The position numbers and the translations under genes were made by a program. Of a stretch of DNA of 55,883 nt, positions 39,496-48,089 are shown one piece after another. A model generated the notes under the pieces. It was not told the origin of the DNA. It saw nothing but the letters and a program-made list of their open reading frames with translations, and ran no database searches. How positions within the stretch are numbered: position 1 is the first letter of the stretch; the number at the start of each line of letters is the position of its first letter. The DNA is from Nonomuraea harbinensis (GTDB taxonomy: Bacteria > Actinomycetota > Actinomycetes > Streptosporangiales > Streptosporangiaceae). Location: positions 1-55,883 of the forward strand of contig NZ_JAHKRN010000058.1 of the NCBI RefSeq assembly GCF_019396385.1. The letters run 5' to 3'.

Positions 39496-39678
39496 CTACT
39501 GAGGCACGATGACGGAATCGGGGCCCGGAAACACCAGCGCCGTGTGGCCGTCATCGAACCGCACGATGTACGGAGGCCCTCCGTTGGGCCCCCGGACCTC
39601 GATGATGACGCCGGTTCGGTCCCTTTCGCCGACCGTGCTGCCGTGCACGAGAAGCCGGTCGCCTGCCGTCGCATTCAT
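39496..39678 (-). CDS. DUF1918 small protein
   Basis: The 60-residue protein is a complete DUF1918 domain: ATAGDRLLVHGSTVGERDRTGVIIEVRGPNGGPPYIVRFDDGHTALVFPGPDSVIV. It is an SH3-like beta barrel, common in actinobacteria and of unknown function. ATG 39676-39678 was chosen over a longer in-frame extension with no coding character. It is nine bases before the YjbQ gene. Confidence 0.85.
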   Translation of the reverse strand: MNATAGDRLLVHGSTVGERDRTGVIIEVRGPNGGPPYIVRFDDGHTALVFPGPDSVIVPQ

Positions 39679-40174
39679 AGGTCCAGATTCGTACGGGGAA
39701 GGCCTGGCGAAAAGAGGGGAATCGTCCACGCTTCCCCAAGTGTGGGTAAGAGAGGCCCGAAACACCCTGCTGCGGGCGGGCGCAACGGGGCCCGCCGGGG
39801 GCATGATCGACGCGAAGCTGAGACTTTCCTGGCAATCTTCGCGGGGACCGCGCGGGGGCGAGCCAGTTCGGGCGGACCGACGGACGGGTAGGGGGCGTTG
39901 GGGCGACCCGGGAGGTGACGCCACCCCCCTGCGGGGGGATACTCGACCATGTGAGGCAAAATTTCGTAGGTTTTCCGGTCTTGTTAAATTGAACTGCCGT
40001 TGTAACCTTGGCCGGTAATTCGTCCTACCATCGGTGGTCTAGGCCACCGATGGCGGCCCTGCCAGCAGGGATGTCCTGGTTACTCATCGGTAGAGATGCA
40101 CTTTCGACCGTGAGCGACCAGGATGGAAAGCGACCCCAGACCAGACATCAGTCAACCTCGGAAGGCGAGACCCA
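39679..40174 (+). promoter_or_regulatory. aceE upstream regulatory region (no gene)
   Basis: This 496-bp gap has no supportable gene. It holds a GC hairpin CCCCCC-TGC-GGGGGG (39924-39938) and then an A/T-rich stretch with two dyads, GTTAAATTGAAC (39983-39994) and GTTGTAAC (39999-40006). Next is a strong leader hairpin CCATCGGTGG (40028-40037)/CCACCGATGG (40044-40053). These lie 120-250 bp upstream of aceE and probably include its promoter and a regulated leader. Confidence 0.5.
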
Positions 40175-42922
40175 GTGGCTTCCGGACGCCAGCGTTTCTC
40201 GATCATCAGCGACGGCCTACCCAGCCAGTTGCCTGATGTCGATCCCAGTGAGACCAACGAGTGGCTCGAGTCCCTCGACAACGTCGTCAAGACGGAGGGC
40301 CGCACGAGAGCCCGCTATCTGATGCTCCGCATTCTGGAGCGGGCGCGCGAGCACCAGGTCGGCGTGCCGGGCCTGCGCAGCACCGACTACATCAACACCA
40401 TCCCGCCGGAGCGCGAGCCCTGGTTCCCCGGCGACGAGCACGTCGAGCGGCGGATCCGCGCCTACATCCGCTGGAACGCCGCGGTCATGGTGTCGCGGGC
40501 CAACGCCCGCACCAACGTCGGCGGCCACATCGCCACCTACGCCTCCGCCGCGTCGCTCTACGAGGTGGGCTTCAACCACTTCTTCCGCGGCAAGGACCAC
40601 GGCGAGTCGGGCGACCAGGTGTTCTTCCAGGGCCACGCGGCGCCCGGCATCTACGCCCGCGCCTTCCTGGAGGGGCGGCTCAACGAGAGCCAGCTCGACG
40701 CGTTCCGTCAGGAGCTGTCGCACGGCTTCCACGGCCTGCCCTCCTACCCGCACCCGCGGCTCATGCCCGACTTCTGGGAGTTCCCGACCGTCTCCATGGG
40801 TCTGGGCCCGATCAACGCGATCTACCAGGCGCGGTTCAACCGCTACCTGCTCAACCGCGAGATCAAGGACACCAGCCGCAGCCACGTCTGGGCGTTCCTG
40901 GGCGACGGCGAGATGGACGAGCCCGAGTCGCTGGGCGCGATCGGCGTCGCCGCCCGCGAGGAGCTCGACAACCTCACCTTCGTGATCAACTGCAACCTGC
41001 AGCGGCTCGACGGTCCGGTACGCGGCAACGGCAAGATCATCCAGGAGCTGGAGGCCTACTTCCGCGGCGCCGGCTGGAACGTCATCAAGGTCGTCTGGGG
41101 CCGCGACTGGGACCCGCTGCTGGCCGCCGACGTCGACGGCGTGCTCGTCAACCAGATGAACACGACTCCCGACGGCCAGTTCCAGACCTACTCGGTCGAG
41201 TCGGGCGCCTACATCCGCGACCACTTCTTCGGCACCGACCCCCGGCTGCGCAAGATGGCCGAGCACCTCAGCGACGACGACATCCGCAAGCTGTCGCGCG
41301 GCGGCCACGACTACCGCAAGGTCTACGCGGCCTTCAAGGCGGCCCGCGAGCACGTCGGCCAGCCGACGGTCATCCTGGCCCAGACCATCAAGGGCTGGAC
41401 GCTCGGCAAGGACTTCGAGGCGCGCAACGCCACCCACCAGATGAAGAAGCTCACCAAGGCCGAGCTGAAGGAGTTCCGCGACCGGCTCTACCTGCCGATC
41501 CCGGACTCCGCCCTGGAGGGTGAGCTCCCGCCGTACTTCCACCCGGGCGAGAACGACCCGGAGATCGAGTACATGAAGGAGCGCCGCGCGGCGCTCGGCG
41601 GCGTGCTGCCCAAGCGGGTCAACCGCGCCAAGCCGGTCAAGCTGCCCGGCGACGAGGTCTACAAGGGCTTCACCAAGGGCTCGGGCAAGCAGCAGGTCGC
41701 CACCACGATGGCGTTCGTGCGGCTGCTCAAGGACCTCATGCGCGACAAGGAGATCGGCCACCGGTTCGTGCCGGTCATCCCCGACGAGGCGCGCACGTTC
41801 GGCCTGGACGCGATGTTCCCGACGGCGAAGATCTACTCGCCGCACGGACAGATGTACGAGGCCGTCGACCGCGAGCTGCTGCTGTCGTACAAGGAGGCCG
41901 TGCAGGGGCAGATCCTGCACGAGGGCATCAGCGAGTCGGGGTCGATGGCGTCGGCGATCGCGGCCGGCACGTCCTACTCCACGCACGGCGAGCCCATGAT
42001 CCCGATCTACATCTTCTACTCGATGTTCGGGTTCCAGCGCACCGGCGACCAGATGTGGGCCATGGGCGACCAGATGGGCCGGGGCTTCCTGCTCGGCGCC
42101 ACGGCCGGCCGCACCACGCTCAACGGCGAGGGCCTGCAGCATGAAGACGGGCACTCGCCGCTCATCGCCTCCACCAACCCGGCGGCGATCGTCTACGACC
42201 CGTCGTGGGCGTTCGAGGTGGCCCACATCGTCAAGGACGGCCTGCGCCGCATGTACGGCGACAAGCCCGAGGACGTGTTCTACTACCTGACCGTCTACAA
42301 CGAGCCCTACCTGCAGCCGGCCCAGCCCGACGGCGTCGACGTCGACGGCCTGCTGAAGGGCCTCTACAAGTACGCCGACGGGCCGGAGACGCAGGGGCCG
42401 AAGGCCAACATCCTGTCCTCCGGCGTGGCCGGGCCGTGGGCGATGGAGGCCCAGCGGATGCTGGCCGACGACTGGGGCGTGTCGGCCTCCGTCTGGTCGG
42501 CCACCTCCTGGACCGAGCTCCGCCGCGAGGCGCTGACCTGCGACGAGCACAACCTGCTCAACCCCGACGCCGAGCAGCGCGTGCCGTACGTGACCCGCGC
42601 GCTGTCGCAGGCGGAGGGCCCGTTCGTGGGCGTCAGCGACTACATGAAGGCTGTGCAGGACCAGATCGCGCAGTGGGTCCCGGGTGACTGGTCCTCGCTG
42701 GGCACCGACGGGTTCGGCCTGTCCGACACCCGCTCGGCGCTGCGCCGCCACTTCCACGTCGACGCCGCCTCCATCACGCTGGCGGTGCTCACGTCCCTCG
42801 TACGCAGGGGCGAGCTCGACGGCGAGGTGCTGCGCGAGGCGATCGCCCGCTACCACCTGAAGAACGGCGTGACCGAGGCCGGCGGCCCGGAGACCAACGA
42901 CACCCAGTCGATGGGCGTCTGA
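40175..42922 (+). CDS. aceE: Pyruvate dehydrogenase E1 component, homodimeric type
   Basis: The 915-residue protein matches AceE length and motifs. The thiamine-diphosphate-binding region begins WAFLGDGEMDEPESLGAIGVAAREELDNLTFVINCNLQRLDGPVRGN (G-D-G...N-C-N), and ISESGSMASAIAAGTSYSTHGEPMIPIYIFYSMFGFQRTGDQMWAMGDQMGRGF and LQHEDGHSP lie in the second half. It decarboxylates pyruvate and acetylates the lipoyl E2. GTG 40175 follows GGAAGGCGAG. It is followed by a terminator, so it is transcribed apart from the next genes. The acetyl-CoA it yields feeds the fab genes downstream. Confidence 0.97.
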   Translation: MASGRQRFSIISDGLPSQLPDVDPSETNEWLESLDNVVKTEGRTRARYLMLRILERAREHQVGVPGLRSTDYINTIPPEREPWFPGDEHVERRIRAYIRWNAAVMVSRANARTNVGGHIATYASAASLYEVGFNHFFRGKDHGESGDQVFFQGHAAPGIYARAFLEGRLNESQLDAFRQELSHGFHGLPSYPHPRLMPDFWEFPTVSMGLGPINAIYQARFNRYLLNREIKDTSRSHVWAFLGDGEMDEPESLGAIGVAAREELDNLTFVINCNLQRLDGPVRGNGKIIQELEAYFRGAGWNVIKVVWGRDWDPLLAADVDGVLVNQMNTTPDGQFQTYSVESGAYIRDHFFGTDPRLRKMAEHLSDDDIRKLSRGGHDYRKVYAAFKAAREHVGQPTVILAQTIKGWTLGKDFEARNATHQMKKLTKAELKEFRDRLYLPIPDSALEGELPPYFHPGENDPEIEYMKERRAALGGVLPKRVNRAKPVKLPGDEVYKGFTKGSGKQQVATTMAFVRLLKDLMRDKEIGHRFVPVIPDEARTFGLDAMFPTAKIYSPHGQMYEAVDRELLLSYKEAVQGQILHEGISESGSMASAIAAGTSYSTHGEPMIPIYIFYSMFGFQRTGDQMWAMGDQMGRGFLLGATAGRTTLNGEGLQHEDGHSPLIASTNPAAIVYDPSWAFEVAHIVKDGLRRMYGDKPEDVFYYLTVYNEPYLQPAQPDGVDVDGLLKGLYKYADGPETQGPKANILSSGVAGPWAMEAQRMLADDWGVSASVWSATSWTELRREALTCDEHNLLNPDAEQRVPYVTRALSQAEGPFVGVSDYMKAVQDQIAQWVPGDWSSLGTDGFGLSDTRSALRRHFHVDAASITLAVLTSLVRRGELDGEVLREAIARYHLKNGVTEAGGPETNDTQSMGV

Positions 42923-42937
42923 CACATCCGTGAGGCG

Positions 42938-42966
42938 CGCCCCCGCGAAGAACATGCGCGGGGGCG
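42938..42966 (+). terminator. aceE terminator
   Basis: A 10-bp perfect stem CGCCCCCGCG (42938-42947) with CGCGGGGGCG (42957-42966), followed by CCTTCC, begins 16 nt after the aceE stop. Confidence 0.75.
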
Positions 42967-43100
42967 CCTTCCGTTCCGGGGGCGCCCGTCCCGGGAAGGC
43001 GGCGCGCGTGCGGAGGGGTGGCGCGCCGCCCGATCCCGTGCGCGGTCCCGTATTGTGGGCAGGGCTTCCCCCGGAGTCGACAAGGGGGAGACTGTTCGTG

Positions 43101-44615
43101 ATGCGCCGCGTCCTTGCCGCCGCACTCGTGGCCGCCACAGCCGCCATGACGGCCGGCTGTGTCGACACCGCCGAGCCCGCCAGCGACGGATCGCCCGTGG
43201 AGCCGACCGGGGGGCAGATCGCGTGGGGCCCGTGCACCGACATCAAGCGTGCCGACGGGGAGCCACCCGCCCGCCAGGACAAGAACGTACGCTGCGGGAA
43301 GCTGGCGGTGCCGCTCGACTACTCCGACCCTGAGGGCGAGAAGATCGAGCTGGCCATGATCAAGATCCCGGCGGTCGACCGGGGCAACCGGATCGGCTCG
43401 CTGCTGTTCAACTTCGGTGGCCCCGGCGCGTCCGGCGTCGACACGCTCGACCAGGCGGCCAAGGCCCTGTCGTCGCTGCGCGCCCGCTACGACCTGATCA
43501 GCTTCGACCCGCGGGGCGTCGAACGCAGCTCGGGGGTGCGCTGCGGCACGGGGGCCGACCTGGACGAGTTCACCGCCTTGAACACCCTGCCGCCCGGCGA
43601 GGAGACCCGCCGCAGGATCAACGAGGCCAACCGGAAGTTCGCCGACTTGTGCGGCCAGGACTCGGGCAAGATCCTGCCGTACGTCGGCACCGTCAACGCC
43701 GCCCGCGACATGGACCGGATGCGGACCGCGCTCGGCGACGAGAAGCTCCACTACGTCGGCATGTCGTACGGCACCCAGCTCGGCGCCGTCTACGCGACCC
43801 TGTTCCCCGGCAACGTCGGCCGCATGGTGCTGGACGCGCCGCTGGACCCGACGGTCAGCTTCGAAGAGCGCACGCTGGCCCAGACCCGCGGCTTCCAGCA
43901 CGTCTACCGGAACTTCCTGAAGGCGTGCGTCAAGGAGCGGTGCGAGGTCGGCGCGAGCGTGGAGGCCGCCAACGCGAACGTGGAGAAGCTGCTCAACGAC
44001 CTGGCGGCGCGGCCGCTCAAGGTCGGCACCCGCGAGCTGACCCAGGGGCTGGCGGCCACCGGGGTGGCGTCGGCGCTCTACTCGGAGCTGAGCTGGCCGT
44101 TCCTGGAGACCGCGCTCGGGCAGGCGCTCAAGGGCCAGGGCGGCGCGCTGCTGTATCTGGCCGACACCTACACCGGCCGCAACGAGGACGGCACCTACTC
44201 CACCCAGATGACCAGCTTCCCGGCCATCACCTGCGTCGACACGGCCGAGCGGCCCGACGCGCGGACGCTGCGCCGCACGGAAGAGGCCGCGCTGAGGATC
44301 TCGCCGCTGTTCGGCAGCGAGGGCTCGGGCGGGATCTGCAGCGTCTGGCCGGCCGCGGGCGGCGACGAGGCCAAGCGGGTGGACGCCACCGGCTCGGCCC
44401 CCATCGTGGTGATCGGGGGCAAGAACGACCCGGCGACCCCGTACGAGTGGGCTCCCAAGCTGACCGCCCAGCTCAAGACCGCCACGCTGGTCACGTACGA
44501 GGGCGAGGGGCACGGCGCCTACCTGTCGGGCAGCCAGTGCGTCGCCAAGCTGGTCGACTCCTATCTGCTCGACGGCAAGCTGCCCCGGCGCGGCGCGACC
44601 TGCCCGGCGGCCTAG
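43101..44615 (+). CDS. Secreted tripeptidyl-aminopeptidase-like alpha/beta hydrolase (lipoprotein)
   Basis: The 504-residue protein has a signal with lipobox MTAGC (Cys19). The alpha/beta hydrolase fold is that of actinomycete Tap/SlpD peptidases: LLFNFGGPGASGVDTL (oxyanion GGPGASG), the nucleophile elbow HYVGMSYGTQLGAVYA (Ser in GMSYGT), acid in IGGKNDPATPYEWA, and catalytic His in YEGEGHGAYLSGSQCV. Cys pairs suggest disulfides. It cleaves tripeptides or small peptides outside the cell. ATG 43101 is used; GTG 43098 immediately upstream fits the AGGGGGAG spacing slightly better. Confidence 0.9.
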   Translation: MRRVLAAALVAATAAMTAGCVDTAEPASDGSPVEPTGGQIAWGPCTDIKRADGEPPARQDKNVRCGKLAVPLDYSDPEGEKIELAMIKIPAVDRGNRIGSLLFNFGGPGASGVDTLDQAAKALSSLRARYDLISFDPRGVERSSGVRCGTGADLDEFTALNTLPPGEETRRRINEANRKFADLCGQDSGKILPYVGTVNAARDMDRMRTALGDEKLHYVGMSYGTQLGAVYATLFPGNVGRMVLDAPLDPTVSFEERTLAQTRGFQHVYRNFLKACVKERCEVGASVEAANANVEKLLNDLAARPLKVGTRELTQGLAATGVASALYSELSWPFLETALGQALKGQGGALLYLADTYTGRNEDGTYSTQMTSFPAITCVDTAERPDARTLRRTEEAALRISPLFGSEGSGGICSVWPAAGGDEAKRVDATGSAPIVVIGGKNDPATPYEWAPKLTAQLKTATLVTYEGEGHGAYLSGSQCVAKLVDSYLLDGKLPRRGATCPAA

Positions 44616-44625
44616 GCTCTGACAT

Positions 44626-45366
44626 GTGACGGACTACTGCTCCCTGGTGGAGGACGAGACGGCGCGGGTGGCCCGGCTGGCCGCCGCGCCGGCTGACACG
44701 CCGGTGCCCGCGTGCCCGGGCTGGGTTCTCGGCGACCTCATCACGCATCTGGGCACCATGCACCGGTGGGTCACCCACATGGTGTCGACCCGCAACCAGG
44801 ACCGGCTCTGGTCCCGCGAGGTGCCCAACGGCCTGGACGAGGGCGCGCACGGCGACGCCGCGTGGCTGGCGGAGGGGTCCGCCGAGATGGTGCGGACGCT
44901 GCGCGCCACCGACCCGGCGACGCCGCTGTGGACGTGGGGGCCCGGCGGCACCGCGGGCTGGTGGGCCAGGCGGATGGCGTTCGAGCTGGTCGTGCACCGG
45001 GTGGACGCCGAGCAGGCGCTCGGCGTGGAGCCCGAGGTGGCCGCAGAGGTGGCGGCCGACGGCGTCGAGGAACTGCTCGGCAACCTGCCGGGCGCGCGGT
45101 GGGTGAGCAGGCGGCTGGCGGAGCTGGGCCTGGAGGGCGCGACGTTCCACCTGCACGCGACCGACCTGCCCGGCGAGTGGACGTTCACGCAGGGGCCCGA
45201 AGGCGCGGTGACGTGGGAGCGCGGGCATGCCAAGGGCGACGCCGCGGTGCGGGCGCCGGCCCGCGACCTGCTGCTGCTGATGTACGGCAGGCGCTCGTGC
45301 GACGGGCTGGAGGTGTTCGGCGACCGGGCGCTGCTGGAGAGGTGGCTCTCGGCCGGCGGGCTGTGA
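44626..45366 (+). CDS. Maleylpyruvate isomerase family (MDMPI, mycothiol-dependent) protein
   Basis: The 246-residue protein has the MDMPI N-terminal DinB-like helical bundle: CPGWVLGDLITHLGTMHRWV with the metal-binding His, and WWARRMAFELVVHRVDAEQALG with the second His pair. A C-terminal SCP2-like part follows (LHATDLPGEWTFTQGPEG, then RDLLLLMYGRRSCDGLEVFGD). Members include mycothiol-dependent maleylpyruvate isomerase and many undefined mycothiol S-transferases. GTG 44626 lies 10 nt after the previous stop, so the two genes are probably co-transcribed. Confidence 0.88.
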   Translation: MTDYCSLVEDETARVARLAAAPADTPVPACPGWVLGDLITHLGTMHRWVTHMVSTRNQDRLWSREVPNGLDEGAHGDAAWLAEGSAEMVRTLRATDPATPLWTWGPGGTAGWWARRMAFELVVHRVDAEQALGVEPEVAAEVAADGVEELLGNLPGARWVSRRLAELGLEGATFHLHATDLPGEWTFTQGPEGAVTWERGHAKGDAAVRAPARDLLLLMYGRRSCDGLEVFGDRALLERWLSAGGL

Positions 45367-45367
45367 G

Positions 45368-45410
45368 CCCCGGACGCGCCGCCACTCGGCGGTCGGCGGC
45401 GTGTCCGGGG
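45368..45410 (+). terminator. Terminator after MDMPI gene
   Basis: A 16-bp stem with one G-T pair (45368-45383 with 45395-45410) starts two bases after the MDMPI stop codon and separates it from convergent minus-strand genes. Confidence 0.75.
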
Positions 45411-45486
45411 CGGGGGCGCCGCCACTGAGGGCGGCCGGACGCGGGCCCGGGCTTCGCGGGGAAGGCGTACGCCGGGCCCACGACGA

Positions 45487-45695
45487 TCAGTTTCGCCGGT
45501 GGAAGACGCCGAACAGGTTGCCCGAGGTGTCGTGCACGCAGGCGAGGTCGGTGCCGGTGCCGTCGTCGATCACCTTGTGCACCACCTTGCCGCCGAGCGC
45601 CTCGACCCGCCCGCAGGTCTCCTCGACGTCGCCCACGAGGACCTGGAAGACGGCGTGGGAGGCACCTCGAACCAGGCCACCGTGTTCTCGCTCAT
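45487..45695 (-). pseudogene. Internally deleted VOC (glyoxalase-like) gene
   Basis: The minus strand starts with AGGAG and ATG (45693-45695) reading SENTVAWFEV, the usual opening of a VOC protein. Within about ten codons the coding frame changes to HAVFQVLVGDVEETCGRVEALGGKVVHKVIDDGTGTDLACVHDTSGNLFGVFHRR, the usual VOC ending. A complete gene would be about 118-125 codons, but only about 70 remain and the two parts are out of frame. An internal deletion has destroyed it. It lies downstream of the WYL regulator on the same strand. Confidence 0.75.
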
Positions 45696-45776
45696 CCCAT
45701 CTCCTCATGTCACTTTCCGGACGAGAACAAGAATGTGGCGCTCGGGCGACAACCCTATGTCGGTGTTTTCGAACTC

Positions 45777-46505
45777 CTAATCGAGAAGAGTGCCGTGGAC
45801 GATCATCTCGGGCACGTCGGCGGCGAAGCCCTCCACCGGCCGGTCGGGGCAGCGCTCGGCCGAGACGGCGGCGCCGACGATGCGGTCGAGGCGGAAGACG
45901 CGCACGTCGTCGCGGAGCCGGCACCACGCCACGAGATACCAGAACCCGCCGCGACCGCCGAGGAAGACGCCCGGCTCCACGTCGCGGGAGGTCAGCGCGC
46001 CCTTGGCGTCGGCGTAGTCGAGGCGCAGCACCCTGCGGCGCAGCAGGGCCTCCTCGATGGCGCGGGAGACGCCCTCGGCGCCGAGCGGGCGGGCCGGGCC
46101 GCCGGGCTCCGGCGGCTCGGCGACGTGCATGACGCGGCGGGCCAGCTCCCGGGCCAGCTCGCCCTCGCGGCCCGGCATGGCGGCCACGACCTTGCGTAAC
46201 GCGCTGCGGGCCTGGCGGCCGAACGGCTGGTCACCGGCCCGGCTGAGGGCCACCGCGATGGCCACCGCCTCGGCGGGGGTGAAGTTGAGCGGGGGCAGGG
46301 ACATCTTCTTGTCGATCGCGTAGCCGCCCCTGCGGCCCGGCTCGGCGTAGATGGGCACCCCGGACTGCTGCAGCGCGGTGATGTCGCGCTCGATGGTGCG
46401 CACGCTCACCTCGAACCGCGCGGCGAGCTCGCGGGCCGAACGCGAGCGCGGTGAGATGGCGCGCAGGTCCTCGACGAGCGCGTAGAGCCGGTCGGTGCGG
46501 TTCAC
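45777..46505 (-). CDS. WYL-domain transcriptional regulator (YafY-like)
   Basis: The 242-residue protein begins NRTDRLYALVEDLRAISPRSRSARELAARFEVSVRTIERDITALQQSGVPIYAEPGRRGGYAI, the winged HTH of YafY-type regulators. The WYL core follows (RVLRLDYADAKGALTSRDVEPGVFLGGRGGFWYLVAWCRLRDDVRVFRLDRI). GTG 46503-46505 is the usual start before NRTDRLY. The gene it would be expected to control, the adjacent VOC gene, is broken, so its current target is uncertain. Confidence 0.9.
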   Translation of the reverse strand: MNRTDRLYALVEDLRAISPRSRSARELAARFEVSVRTIERDITALQQSGVPIYAEPGRRGGYAIDKKMSLPPLNFTPAEAVAIAVALSRAGDQPFGRQARSALRKVVAAMPGREGELARELARRVMHVAEPPEPGGPARPLGAEGVSRAIEEALLRRRVLRLDYADAKGALTSRDVEPGVFLGGRGGFWYLVAWCRLRDDVRVFRLDRIVGAAVSAERCPDRPVEGFAADVPEMIVHGTLLD

Positions 46506-46560
46506 CCTTGTGACGGTACGCTCCGGCACCGACAATCCCTTGCCCGCCGGGGTTTCCGCG

Positions 46561-47580
46561 TCAGCGGGCCCACTCCAGGAGCTCGTCCGCGGGCCAGGTG
46601 TTGACGATCCGGTCCGGCCCGACACCGCACTGCGCGGCCCGCTCACAGCCGAACCGCTGCCAGTCGAGCTGGCCGGGCGCGTGCGCGTCGGAGTCGATCG
46701 CGAACACGCAACCCTGCTCGTACGCCTGGCGCAGCAGCCGCTTGGGCGGGTCGAGCCGGTCGGGCCTGGAGTTGATCTCGACGGCCACGCCGAACCGGCG
46801 GCACGCCTCGAAGACCAGCTCGGCGTCGAACTCCGACTCGGGCCTGCGCGCGCCGCGCTCCCCGCCCGCGCGCACGACCCGGCCGGTGCAGTGGCCGAGC
46901 ACGTCGACGTGCGGGTTCGCGATCGCGGTGACCATCCTGCGGGTCATCTCCTCACGATCCATGCGGAGCTTGGAGTGGACGCTCGCGACCACCACGTCGA
47001 GCCGGCCGAGCAGCTCGGGCTCCTGGTCGAGGCTGCCGTCGAGGTTGATGTCGACCTCGATGCCGGTGAGGATCCTGAACGGGGAGAGCCGGCGGTTGAG
47101 CTCGGCGACCACGTCGAGCTGCTCGCGCAGCCGGGCCGGCGGCAGGCCGCGGGCGATGGTCAGGCGCGGCGAGTGGTCGGTCAGCGCCAGATAGTCGTGG
47201 CCGAGCGCGCGGGCCGCCTCGGCCATCTCCTCGATGGGCGAGCCGCCGTCGGACCAGTCGGAATGGCTGTGCAGGTCGCCCTTGAGCGCGGCGCGCAGCC
47301 CGGCGGCCTCCTCCCCCAGGTCGGCGCCCTCCGTCGCGCGCAGCCTGCGCAGATAGGTCGGGACCTGCCCGTCGAGCGCCTCACTGATGACCAGGGCGGT
47401 CACCTTGCCGATGCCGGGCAGCTCGGCCAGGCCGCCGGACCGCGCGCGCCGTACCAGCTCCTCGCGCGGCAGCTCCGTGACGACGGAGGCGGCGCGGCGG
47501 AAGGCGCGCACCCGGTAGGCGGGCTCACCAGCGCGTTCCAGGAGAAAGGCGATCTCCCGGAACGCCTCGACCGGTTCCAT
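46561..47580 (-). CDS. PHP-domain protein with N-terminal helix-hairpin-helix (Pol X C-terminal-like)
   Basis: The 339-residue protein has an N-terminal helical region with a helix-hairpin-helix (ELPGIGKVTALVISEAL, about 45-65). The PHP metallo-phosphoesterase domain follows: GDLHSHSDWSDGG, YLALTDHS, LTGIEVDI, DVVVASVHS, NPHVDVLGHCTG, VAVEINSRPDRLDPP, FAIDSDAHAPGQL. These match the C-terminal PHP part of family X DNA polymerases, but no polymerase domain is present. It may be a DNA-repair exo/phosphoesterase or histidinol-phosphatase-like enzyme. The start is ATG 47578-47580. Confidence 0.88.
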   Translation of the reverse strand: MEPVEAFREIAFLLERAGEPAYRVRAFRRAASVVTELPREELVRRARSGGLAELPGIGKVTALVISEALDGQVPTYLRRLRATEGADLGEEAAGLRAALKGDLHSHSDWSDGGSPIEEMAEAARALGHDYLALTDHSPRLTIARGLPPARLREQLDVVAELNRRLSPFRILTGIEVDINLDGSLDQEPELLGRLDVVVASVHSKLRMDREEMTRRMVTAIANPHVDVLGHCTGRVVRAGGERGARRPESEFDAELVFEACRRFGVAVEINSRPDRLDPPKRLLRQAYEQGCVFAIDSDAHAPGQLDWQRFGCERAAQCGVGPDRIVNTWPADELLEWAR

Positions 47581-47672
47581 ACGTTCATCCCTACCAGAAG
47601 CGGCCCGACGGGGAATTGTACGGCCGGGCGTGGCCCCGCTAGGCTTTCCGACCGCAAGAGAGCAGGAGCTAG

Positions 47673-48086
47673 ATGGCCCAGACGCCGCACCACGCCGCCA
47701 CCCCCGGCAAGCCGCCCCCCAAGAAGAAGTCGTCCAACGTCGTGACACTCACCGTCATCGGCGTCGTGTCGGTGATGGTGGTCGGCTACTGCGCGGCCAC
47801 CTCCAACGCCGAGGACGTCACCGCCGACTGCGTCGACACCAGTCAGCGGGCCGACGACGGCTCCTACATGGTGGTCGAGGACTATTACTGCGACGACGAC
47901 AACGGCAGCACCCACTACTACGGCGGCTCCCGGGCGGCCTATCACTGGTACTACGGCGGCACCAGGGTGGGGCAGCGGGTGCGCAGCGGCACCACGCTCC
48001 GCCCCGCCGACGCCACCATCACCAGCCGCGACGGGCGCTCGATCCAGCGGGGCGGCTTCGGCAGCTCCCGCACCGGCGGGGGCTGA
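47673..48086 (+). CDS. DUF1190-like membrane-anchored secreted protein
   Basis: The 137-residue protein has a Pro/Lys-rich cytoplasmic start, one transmembrane helix (VVTLTVIGVVSVMVVGYCAAT, about 23-43), then an exported part with DCVDTSQRADDGSYMVVEDYYCDD (two Cys), a Tyr/Gly-rich patch and the ending RSIQRGGFGSS. The Tyr/Gly patch and RGGFGSS end resemble DUF1190 (YgiB/YjfM) proteins of enterobacteria, which also lie beside a glutathionylspermidine-synthase-like gene. The DUF1190 assignment is by pattern only. It precedes the ATP-grasp gene by three bases. Confidence 0.75.
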   Translation: MAQTPHHAATPGKPPPKKKSSNVVTLTVIGVVSVMVVGYCAATSNAEDVTADCVDTSQRADDGSYMVVEDYYCDDDNGSTHYYGGSRAAYHWYYGGTRVGQRVRSGTTLRPADATITSRDGRSIQRGGFGSSRTGGG

Positions 48087-48089
48087 GCG

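Noticed and set aside
40217..43282. 1021-codon minus-strand ORF over aceE
   Set aside because: Antisense shadow of aceE; Val/Leu/Gly/Arg-rich with no domain features.
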